Origin: Bryobacterales bacterium | GTDB taxonomy: Bacteria; Acidobacteriota; Terriglobia; Bryobacterales; Bryobacteraceae | Length of the DNA: 11,356 nucleotides | NCBI GenBank assembly: GCA_003132865.1 | Contig: PKYZ01000922.1 | Coordinates: 1-11,356, forward strand | Reading direction: 5' to 3' | Shown: positions 1 through 6,961 of the stretch, piece after piece | Position numbering within the stretch: the stretch's first letter is position 1 | Layout of the letters: every line of letters starts with the position of its first letter | The notes under the pieces: generated by a model | Seen by the model: the letters and a program-made list of their open reading frames with translations, nothing else | Told to the model about the DNA's origin: nothing | Database searches by the model: none | Position numbers and translations under genes: made by a program

Positions 1-3000
1 CACCAGCAACAGCCCGATCCCCGTCCCCGTGTAGTAATTCCCACCAATGCCGATGGCCACCTCATACAGGTTCACGGGCACCGCCGCGAAGGTGCAGCTC
101 GCGTTCAGCGTGCCGCCCACTCCGCCTCCGCTCACCGTCGCCGTCGCCTGCAGCACCTGCTGCGGCGGAAACACCGGCGTGAGCGTGCAGGTCACCGGCA
201 CTGCCAGGCTGATATTGCCCGGCGCATCCCCCTCGTTCGCCTGCCGGATGGTCGCGTTGAACGTCAGCGGTCCGGCCGTGCTGGTGGGATTCTTCACCTG
301 TACCACGGTCGGGTTGCCCGCCGCCAGTGTCACCACCGCCTGCTCCCGCGACACCGTCAGCGTGGCATTCCCCTGGCTGTTGGCAAACGACGTATTCGAG
401 CTGAGGAACTGCGCCGTCACGGGATACGGTCCCTGCCCCAGCGCGATGGTGTAGGTGGTGGAGGCCACTCCCCCGCTCAGCGGCACCGGACTGCCCACAT
501 TCACCCCGTTCACCGCAAACTGCACCGCACCGGCCAGCTTCGCCGACCCCACCACCAGCGGGCTCACCGTGGTCTGCAGCTTCACCGCATCGCTGTAGTC
601 GGTGGCGCCGGCGATCTTCAACACCGTAGTGGTCGGGATCGCCGGGATCACGAAGTTCGCCGTCACCGTGGTGGGCGCATTCATCACCACCGAGCCCGGG
701 TTCACGGTGGGCGCCGAGGTGGTCCCGGTGAAGGAAGAGAAGGCGTACTGCGATGCCGGAGTGGCCGTCACCGCGGCTGTAGCGCCGGCCACATAGTAGC
801 CCGCCCCCGATACCGTGCCGCCCGCCACGGGATTGGCCAGGGTGGTCAGCAGGTACTGGGTCTGGAAGTTCGCCGTGTACGTGGTGTTGGTCCCCGGCGC
901 CGTGACGCCGTGCGAAATCAATCCGCCGTCGCTCCAGTTCTGCCAGATGTACTTCGTGCCGGTCGCCGTCTGCGGGGTGCTGGTGGCGATGGTGTGCTGG
1001 CTGCCCACCGTCCAGGTCATGGTCTGGGCGCTGGTATAAGTGACGCTGTCCACGCTGAACGACAGCCCGCCCGGCGACGTGCCGATGGTCACATGCACGG
1101 CCGGCGGGAGATTGGTCAACGAGAAGTTGTTGCTGCCCGTCCCCGAGGTCACCGACACGTGATACGGTCCTCCCGCAGTGCCGTTGGCCGTGAACGCCGA
1201 GGCGGTGGCCCCGCCGGAAGTGTTGCCGGTCACCGTAGTGGTGTTCGTCGTGCTGGCCTGGAAGGCGCCGCTCGAGCCCGAAGCCGGCGCCGTGAAGGTG
1301 ACGCTGGGACTGGGCACGGCATTGCCGTACTGGTCGGTTACCTGCACCTGCAGGTTCGTCGCAAACGCGGTGTTGACGACGGCGCTCTGGTTATTCCCGG
1401 CGGCGATGCTCACACCGGCCGCCGCACCGGCGGTGTTGGTCAGCGAGAAGTTGACCGTGGTCAGATTGCTTGCGGAGGCCGTCACCGTATAACCGCCCGT
1501 CTTGGTGTTGGCGGTGAAGGCCGTTGCCGTAGCCACACCGTTGGCTCCTGTGGTCGCCTGCACCGAGCTCAGCGGGCCGGCGAAGGCGCCGGTTGCGATG
1601 CCCGTTCCGGTGGGCGCCGTGAAGGTCACCTGAACACCCTGGATCGGGTCGCCATAGGTGTCCAGTACGGTCACGGCCAGCAGTGTCCCAAACGCCGTCG
1701 AGACCTGCGCCGATTGCGGCGTGGTTCCGGTGTTCGCCGTCATTTGCGTCGCCGCTCCAGCGGTGTTGGTGAGTGCGAAGTTCACCGCCGGCAGCCCGGT
1801 CGCCGTGGCCGCCACGTTATAGGGACCGCCCGCCTGCGTGTTCGCCGTGAAGATGGTCGCCGTGGCCACGCCGCTGGCGTTCGTGGTCGCCTGCGTCGTG
1901 TTCGTGCTGTTGGCGAACGTGCCGCCGGCGCCCGACGATGGCGCCGTGAAAGTCACCACCACACCCTGGACCGGGTTGTTGCTGGCGTCCGTTACGGTAA
2001 CGCCGAGCAGGGCAACAAACGCGTGCGTCACCTGTGCCGATTGCGGCGTGGCGCCGGCATTTGCGGTCATCTGGGTGGCCGGACCCGCGCTGTTGGTGAG
2101 CACGAAGTTCACCGTGGTCAACCCCGTCGCGGTGGCCGCCACGTTATAGGGACCGCCCGCATGCGTGTTGGCGGTGAAGATCGTCGCCGTGGCCGCGCCG
2201 CTGACATTCGTGGTGGCCTGCGCGGTGGCCGTGCCGTTGGCGAACGTGCCGCTGGCGCCGGAGCCCGGAGCCGTGAAAGTCACCAGAGCACCCTGGACCG
2301 GGTTGTTATTGGCGTCCAGTACGGTCACTCCGAGCAGTGTCCCAAACGCCTGCGTCACCTGCGCCGGCTGCGGCGTGGCGCCGGCGTTCGCCGTCATCTG
2401 CGTCGCCGCTCCAGCGGTGTTGGTGAGTGCGAAGTTCACCGTCGGCAGCCCGGTCGCCGTGGCCGCCACGTTATAGGGACCGCCCGCCTGCGTGTTCGCC
2501 GTGAAGGTGGTCGCCGTGGCCACGCCGCTGGCGTTCGTGGTCGCCTGCGTCGTGTTCGTGCTGTTGGCGAACGCGCCGCCGGCGCCCGACGATGGCGCCG
2601 TGAAAGTCACCACCACGCCCTGCACCGGGTTGTTGCTGGCGTCCGTTACGGTAACGCCCAGCAGTGTTCCGAACGCCGTGGTCACCGCCGCCGACTGCGG
2701 GGTGCCCGTTGAGGCATTCATCTGCGTGGGCTGCCCAGCGGTGAGGGAAATCTTCGCGAAAAACCCCTCGTAGAACCCGCCGCCATCCGTCGTCTGGAAG
2801 GCATTGACCAACGGCAAGTCGGCATCTGCGGTATAGCCAGCGAGGTAAATATTGCCGCTCGCGTCCACCGCGATGCCGGTCGGGTACATATTCCCGTTGC
2901 CCCCATAGTAGGATCCGAACAGCACCTGCGAACCATCGCTGCTCAGCTCAGCCACGTACGCCTGGCCGGGGCCGGCGTAGTTCACTACGCCGTTCTTGGT

Positions 3001-5202
3001 CGGCAGGTCGCTGGCAAAGTTCGAATTGCCCGAGATGTAGACGTCGCTATTCGCGTCCACGGCGATGGCCGATAACACAGCGCTGCTTCCCCAAAGGCTA
3101 CTGCCCGAGGGCGAGCCGTAATAGGTCGACCACACCAGAGCTCCCGCGGGGCCAAGCTTAGTCACAAATCCGGTCCCGCATATGTCGTCGCCGCTGGCGT
3201 TACAGGCGGGTTGCAATACTCCTGGAGTGGTCGGGAAGTCTGTGTACTGGGTTGATCCACCAACGTATACGTTCCCAGCAGCGTCGGCTGCGAGCGCAGA
3301 GACTATCGACGTATCATAAGCTGCTGCTGCCGTACCAGAGGCCGAGCCGTTCAAATAGGTGGAGAAGACCAGCGATGCAGCTCCGGACTGAGTTGGGTCG
3401 AACTCGGCGACATAGCCATTATTCACGCATAGAGTCCCAGTCCCCGGCGGGTTCACCGGGCAGGTGGCGCTAAGAGTGCCCGTAGTGGTTGGGAGCGCAG
3501 GGTCCCAGGTGGAGCCGCCGATAAAGATCTTCCCAGCGTTCACAGCCAAAGTGTTGCAAAGGACTTGGCCCACGGGGGCGGCGAAATACGTGGAGTACAC
3601 GAGTGTATGTCCATCCGGAGTCAGTTCGGTGACGAAGGCGGACCACCCTTGTGACGGACTAGTGGTTTGATAGGCAGATGACGTGACAGGATAGTTGTAA
3701 AACCCAACCTGCGCAGGCGGTAAATTGCTATTGAAGCCGGGTTGCACCGTTCCTGCGACGTAGACATTGCCCGTTGCATCGAGCGCGATTGCGGCTGGAA
3801 CCTCGCCCCACGAGCCGCCCAGAAACGTGCCGTACAGGATGTTCGCCCCGGCCGGGTCGAGCTTGACGATGAACAAGGACGTCGGACCATAGATGTATTC
3901 ACTGCCACCGTTGTAGCCGGCACAAGTTGAGATCTCTCCGTAGTACCCGCTGCACCCCGAGCCGTAAAGACAATAGCCCGCCGACGTAGGGCTGCAGTAG
4001 AGTTGTATTGCATCGGCCGTTATGGGGAAATTGTTCGAATTGGTGCCGCCCAGGACCCAGGCGTTGTCGTTGGCGTCGACCGCGATCGAGGTGCCGTAAT
4101 CAGCCCCGTTGCCACCTTGGCTGACACCGCTGCCGCCGACACCATACCCGCTACCGCTGCCGCCCAGATAGGTGGAGTAGATGAGAGATTGACCGTCGGC
4201 GCCGATCTTCGAGACAAAGGCGGCTGAAAGGGACGATGGCCCGCACTTAGTCTGTCCTGGCATGGCCGTCGGACAGGTTGGCTGGATGACGCCTGCTGTC
4301 GTCGGGTAGTCGACTGCGTTCGTTACTCCGGTGACGTAGATGTCGCCGGCGGCGTTTGTCGTCATGCCGTTGATGACCGATTGCTGCGAGGAGCCGCCGA
4401 GATAGCTGGAGTAAACGAGCACGGGGTCGATGACCAGTTCCTGGGCACGGTCATACGTGCCGACCTCGAAGCTAACCTCGTGGTTGGCGGCGATGGTGAA
4501 CTTTCCGCTCACCGGCTGGCGGACTCCCTGCACCTGCTGGTACAGCACTGGCTTGCGGAAGCGGACGTCGTTTTCGACGGGGTTTTGGCCGTTTTTGGGG
4601 AGAGACAGGACCAGATCGCCGGATGCGTCAACGACTGGCTGGGCGCCTGCAAATTTCAGACGAATCTTGGATGGGTCGGCCTGCGGAGCGAGAATAAAGT
4701 CGTATTCCAACCGGCCCTGCGTGCCGTAGTAGAGCAGATCGACACCGGGGTACACCCCGGTATATCGCACCTTGCGGTAGGTCTCCAGGTTCCGCAGCCA
4801 TTTCGCCGGATCGCTTCCCATAAGATAATTTGAGTGGCCTGGTAGCCGATCCTCGGCAGATGCCGAAATGTTCTGGCTGGAGCCCACAAGACTCATGAAC
4901 AAAGCCGTGGATGAGAACTCGCTGGACTTGCCCGACTGCAATTTGAGGATCGCCTGGTCACCCGCGAGGAACAGCGTGAAGCCCTCTCCGCGGGCGAGGA
5001 ACTGGACGCGAGCGTCGGTTTGGCCCCGGTTGGCTTCAAAGCTGAGCGGCAGCTTTCCGTAGCTCCTGGACATCGCCAATGCCTGCGGAGAGTTCGGAGC
5101 TATTGCCCGGGTCTGTGCTTGGGCGCAGGTAATAAACGGTACCGCCAGTACTGTCGAGATCCCAAACCAACGCAAAACTACTCCGATGACTTGATTGCGC
5201 AC
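1..5202 (-). CDS. Giant secreted SBBP beta-propeller / Ig-like repeat protein, C-terminus beyond left edge
   Basis: An open frame of 1734 codons runs without a stop from a GTG at 5200-5202 to base 1. The start is supported by GAGGAG at 5209-5214, six bases upstream, and by an immediate signal peptide: MRNQ, hydrophobic core to about residue 25, likely cleavage after AQA at 29. Domains in order: residues about 50-255, the module that precedes SBBP repeats (LSFEANRGQTD; later YxGVYPGVDLLYYG and LEYDFIL; Pfam DUF7948, from memory); 256-823, seven SBBP repeats; 824-1370, five Ig-like units; about 1371-1517, InlB-type 'bacterial repeat' sequence with two copies of the ending TANF; about 1520-1620, another Ig-like domain; 1621-1734, unassigned beta-rich sequence. 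The protein is probably exported to the surface or periplasm for adhesion or carbohydrate/partner binding; no catalytic motif was seen. It is transcribed divergently from the HTH-TPR gene. Anchor or sorting signals would lie off the edge. The architecture is secure; the function is unknown. Confidence 0.9.
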   Translation of the reverse strand, partial: MRNQVIGVVLRWFGISTVLAVPFITCAQAQTRAIAPNSPQALAMSRSYGKLPLSFEANRGQTDARVQFLARGEGFTLFLAGDQAILKLQSGKSSEFSSTALFMSLVGSSQNISASAEDRLPGHSNYLMGSDPAKWLRNLETYRKVRYTGVYPGVDLLYYGTQGRLEYDFILAPQADPSKIRLKFAGAQPVVDASGDLVLSLPKNGQNPVENDVRFRKPVLYQQVQGVRQPVSGKFTIAANHEVSFEVGTYDRAQELVIDPVLVYSSYLGGSSQQSVINGMTTNAAGDIYVTGVTNAVDYPTTAGVIQPTCPTAMPGQTKCGPSSLSAAFVSKIGADGQSLIYSTYLGGSGSGYGVGGSGVSQGGNGADYGTSIAVDANDNAWVLGGTNSNNFPITADAIQLYCSPTSAGYCLYGSGCSGYYGEISTCAGYNGGSEYIYGPTSLFIVKLDPAGANILYGTFLGGSWGEVPAAIALDATGNVYVAGTVQPGFNSNLPPAQVGFYNYPVTSSAYQTTSPSQGWSAFVTELTPDGHTLVYSTYFAAPVGQVLCNTLAVNAGKIFIGGSTWDPALPTTTGTLSATCPVNPPGTGTLCVNNGYVAEFDPTQSGAASLVFSTYLNGSASGTAAAAYDTSIVSALAADAAGNVYVGGSTQYTDFPTTPGVLQPACNASGDDICGTGFVTKLGPAGALVWSTYYGSPSGSSLWGSSAVLSAIAVDANSDVYISGNSNFASDLPTKNGVVNYAGPGQAYVAELSSDGSQVLFGSYYGGNGNMYPTGIAVDASGNIYLAGYTADADLPLVNAFQTTDGGGFYEGFFAKISLTAGQPTQMNASTGTPQSAAVTTAFGTLLGVTVTDASNNPVQGVVVTFTAPSSGAGGAFANSTNTTQATTNASGVATATTFTANTQAGGPYNVAATATGLPTVNFALTNTAGAATQMTANAGATPQPAQVTQAFGTLLGVTVLDANNNPVQGALVTFTAPGSGASGTFANGTATAQATTNVSGAATATIFTANTHAGGPYNVAATATGLTTVNFVLTNSAGPATQMTANAGATPQSAQVTHAFVALLGVTVTDASNNPVQGVVVTFTAPSSGAGGTFANSTNTTQATTNASGVATATIFTANTQAGGPYNVAATATGLPAVNFALTNTAGAATQMTANTGTTPQSAQVSTAFGTLLAVTVLDTYGDPIQGVQVTFTAPTGTGIATGAFAGPLSSVQATTGANGVATATAFTANTKTGGYTVTASASNLTTVNFSLTNTAGAAAGVSIAAGNNQSAVVNTAFATNLQVQVTDQYGNAVPSPSVTFTAPASGSSGAFQASTTNTTTVTGNTSGGATASAFTANGTAGGPYHVSVTSGTGSNNFSLTNLPPAVHVTIGTSPGGLSFSVDSVTYTSAQTMTWTVGSQHTIATSTPQTATGTKYIWQNWSDGGLISHGVTAPGTNTTYTANFQTQYLLTTLANPVAGGTVSGAGYYVAGATAAVTATPASQYAFSSFTGTTSAPTVNPGSVVMNAPTTVTANFVIPAIPTTTVLKIAGATDYSDAVKLQTTVSPLVVGSAKLAGAVQFAVNGVNVGSPVPLSGGVASTTYTIALGQGPYPVTAQFLSSNTSFANSQGNATLTVSREQAVVTLAAGNPTVVQVKNPTSTAGPLTFNATIRQANEGDAPGNISLAVPVTCTLTPVFPPQQVLQATATVSGGGVGGTLNASCTFAAVPVNLYEVAIGIGGNYYTGTGIGLLLV
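1093..2733 (-). repeat. Five tandem Ig-like (Big_1-type) repeat units of 327-333 bp
   Basis: Unit starts, read on the minus strand, lie at 2733, 2406, 2079, 1752 and 1419. Four units are 327 bp (109 codons); the fourth is 333 bp because of a two-codon insertion. Each encodes a bacterial Ig-like fold with the markers ATQMTANAG, QxxGVxVTFTAP, ATTNASGVATAT and GGPYNVAATATGLxTVNFxLTNTAG. The first three units are clearly alike at DNA level, and the last two are much more divergent. Units 1 and 3 are far closer to each other than either is to unit 2 between them. The repeats probably act as a stalk or spacer between the propeller and the distal repeats. Confidence 0.88.
2734..4434 (-). repeat. Seven SBBP repeats (predicted seven-bladed beta-propeller) inside the giant protein
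   Basis: Protein-level repeats follow the pattern YSTYLGG - variable - IAVDAxGNxYVxGxT - FPTT - FVxKLxxxG. Seven copies of the first element can be read: VYSSYLGG, IYSTYLGG, LYGTFLGG, VYSTYFAA, VFSTYLNG, VWSTYYGS and LFGSYYGG. Each is followed by its VDA/GNxYVxG element. Seven copies fit a closed seven-bladed propeller. At least four repeats carry a pair of cysteines in the same place, after the 'GVxQP' strand: TCPTAMPGQTKC, CSPTSAGYC, TCPVNPPGTGTLC and ACNASGDDIC. Disulfide-stabilised loops in an exported protein would explain this. The second repeat holds two more cysteines in a glycine/tyrosine-rich insertion. Confidence 0.8.
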
Positions 5203-5299
5203 GAAGAACTCCTCGAAAAACGATCTAGATTCAACAACCTACGTATTGTATTCACAGTCTGTATTCGCAGCCCCGCGGGAAGCGGCCATACTGCTCACG

Positions 5300-5311
5300 G
5301 GCCAATTGGCC
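5300..5311. promoter_or_regulatory. 12-bp perfect palindrome midway between the divergent genes, candidate operator
   Basis: GGCCAATTGGCC is perfectly self-complementary. Its centre (5305.5) is within two bases of the middle of the 210-bp gap between the divergent starts at 5202 and 5413. The position suits a shared operator, for example for the adjacent HTH-TPR protein. A single short palindrome can occur by chance, and no second copy was noticed in the gap. No convincing -35/-10 pair was found for either gene. A weak TACAAT -10-like hexamer lies on the minus strand about 30 bases before the giant gene. Confidence 0.3.
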
Positions 5312-5388
5312 AAATGAATGCTGTCGCCACAGGAGTCATACGCTGGTATCATGGAACTAACGCGTTCCTCCGCGCCATTGGCAATCAA

Positions 5389-5406
5389 GGACAATTCGGG
5401 ACAATT
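5389..5406. promoter_or_regulatory. Two direct repeats of GGACAATT, 10 bp apart, just before the HTH-TPR start
   Basis: GGACAATT occurs at 5389-5396 and again at 5399-5406, exactly one helical turn apart and seven bases before the chosen ATG. Direct repeats on one face of the helix are a common operator layout. Overlap with the translation start region would fit autoregulation. The only support is the repeat and its position. Confidence 0.3.
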
Positions 5407-5412
5407 AAGGAT

Positions 5413-6891
5413 ATGACTCCCACAGGTGCCGCTTCGCGCCCTAATCGGCGCCTCGATACGTGGAAAGTGATCGGGGCGTTCTTCGATCGCGACGAGCGCA
5501 CCGTAAAGCGGTGGGAAATTACGCGCGGCCTGCCTGTGCATCGCGTTCCCGGCGCTGGACGGGCGAACGTCTATGCCAACACCGACGAACTCGCCGAATG
5601 GCTTAACGGTACAAGCGTTGCCGCCGAACCCCACTCCAGTTCAAATCCCGGTGCGCTCTCCAGAGTTGTGGTTGCCGAAGTTGAGACGGACGCCCGCGAT
5701 AACGTGGATGGTTTCTCTGTTGACAGGCGCCTCGGCGAGCGGCGAAGCGCGGAGAGCACGCCTCGCTCATCACTCAACTGGCGACTCTGGCGCGAGGCGC
5801 GATTTGTGGCAATCGCCGTGGCAGTTCTGGTGGTGGCGTTCTCGATTGTTGCGGCCGTGCGGCGCAGTTCTTTCGCGCGAGCCGCGCGGACGGACGCCGC
5901 GGCTTTACGGCGCCACACCGTCGACCCCGAGGCGGAACAGCTTTACCTGAAGGGGATTTACTACTGGAATAAACGCACTCCGGAAGCCCTCAATCGGGCC
6001 GTGGACAATTTCACGCAGGCAGTTGTGCGGGAGCCGCGGTACGCGGAGGCGTACGTGGGGCTGGCCGATTGTTACAACCTGCTTCGTGAGTACTCTCTGA
6101 TGCCGCCGGACGAGGCATATCCGCGCGCGATGGCTGCCGCGAAACGCGCGATTGCCGTGGACGATTCCCTTTCCGGAGCGCACAGGTCCCTGGCGTTCGC
6201 GGATTTTTACTGGTCGTGGGACGTGGCGGGCGCGCAACGTGAATTCAAGCGCGCGCTGGCGCTGGATCCAAAATCCGCGATCGCGCATCATTGGTACGCC
6301 ACGTTCTTGGTGCACCTCGGCCGCTCTCCGGAATCGCTCGAGGAAATTGAAAAAGCTCAGAAACTGGATCCCATGTCTACGCCCATTCTCGCGGATAAAG
6401 GATTGATCCTTTTCTATGATGGCCAGACGGAGCAGGCCGTCGCCCTCTTAAAGCAGCTCGAAACCACTGAGCCGGATTTTCTCTCCCCACACAATTACCT
6501 GGCGTTCATTTATCTTGTGCAAGGCGATTGCCGGCAATACCTGGCGGAGTCCAGGAAGGGCGCCGCGTTGCTCCACGACGAGCAGCGCCTCGCCGTTGTC
6601 GCAGCCGGTGAGAAGGGCTTCGCCCGTGCCGGATCGCGCGGCATGTTGAGCGCCATCCTGAAAGAGCGGCAAGCTCTGCACGCCATCGGCCAGGAAAGAG
6701 CGTACAACCTGGCGGAGATGTGCGCCTTGCTGGGGAAAAAACAAGACGCGCTGAGCGACTTGCAAAGTTCTTACCTGAAGCGTGAGGGGGAACTGCTGAG
6801 ATTGCGCACCGACCCGTCGCTCGCCAGCCTGCACGATGAGCCTCGCTTCCGGGAAATGCTTGCGCAAGTCGGCCTGCCCGCCTTGCCGTAA
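5413..6891 (+). CDS. HTH DNA-binding, single-span membrane, TPR-repeat regulator
   Basis: The 492-residue product has three parts. Residues about 12-66 form a MerR/excisionase-like helix-turn-helix module (W17KVIGAFFDRDERTVKRWE35, then GLPVHRVPG and a closing VYANTDELAEWL) of a type often fused to TPRs in Acidobacteriota. A charged linker leads to one membrane span at about 130-152 (FVAIAVAVLVVAFSIVAAV). From about 177 to 390 come TPR-like repeats (LYLKGIYYWNKRT, FTQAVVREPRYAEAYVGLADCY, FKRALALDPKSAIAHHWYA), ending with DPSLASLHDEPRFREML. The plan resembles CadC: cytoplasmic DNA binding and an external sensing domain. The start at 5413 is preferred because it leaves a short tail before the HTH; AAGG at 5407-5410 is very close to the ATG, so a weak or leaderless start is possible. 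An in-frame ATG at 5314 is the alternative. It is divergent from the giant protein gene and convergent with the permease gene (70 bp, no clear terminator). The regulatory target is unknown. Confidence 0.85.
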   Translation: MTPTGAASRPNRRLDTWKVIGAFFDRDERTVKRWEITRGLPVHRVPGAGRANVYANTDELAEWLNGTSVAAEPHSSSNPGALSRVVVAEVETDARDNVDGFSVDRRLGERRSAESTPRSSLNWRLWREARFVAIAVAVLVVAFSIVAAVRRSSFARAARTDAAALRRHTVDPEAEQLYLKGIYYWNKRTPEALNRAVDNFTQAVVREPRYAEAYVGLADCYNLLREYSLMPPDEAYPRAMAAAKRAIAVDDSLSGAHRSLAFADFYWSWDVAGAQREFKRALALDPKSAIAHHWYATFLVHLGRSPESLEEIEKAQKLDPMSTPILADKGLILFYDGQTEQAVALLKQLETTEPDFLSPHNYLAFIYLVQGDCRQYLAESRKGAALLHDEQRLAVVAAGEKGFARAGSRGMLSAILKERQALHAIGQERAYNLAEMCALLGKKQDALSDLQSSYLKREGELLRLRTDPSLASLHDEPRFREMLAQVGLPALP

Positions 6892-6961
6892 GAATTCTTG
6901 GATCGTTTCGGGTGAAGCGGACACTACCGATAGAAGTCTCTGCATTGAATGGGGCCTGCGG

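Noticed and set aside
910..2712. A 600-codon plus-strand open frame, rich in arginine and glycine
   Set aside because: It lies opposite the Ig-like repeats and owes its length and internal repetition to them. It lacks family motifs, and the minus-strand frame has a signal peptide and known domains.
6892..6961. Bidirectional terminator between the converging TPR and permease genes
   Set aside because: Only a short AGAATTCT palindrome is present; there is no GC-rich stem with a T-run.
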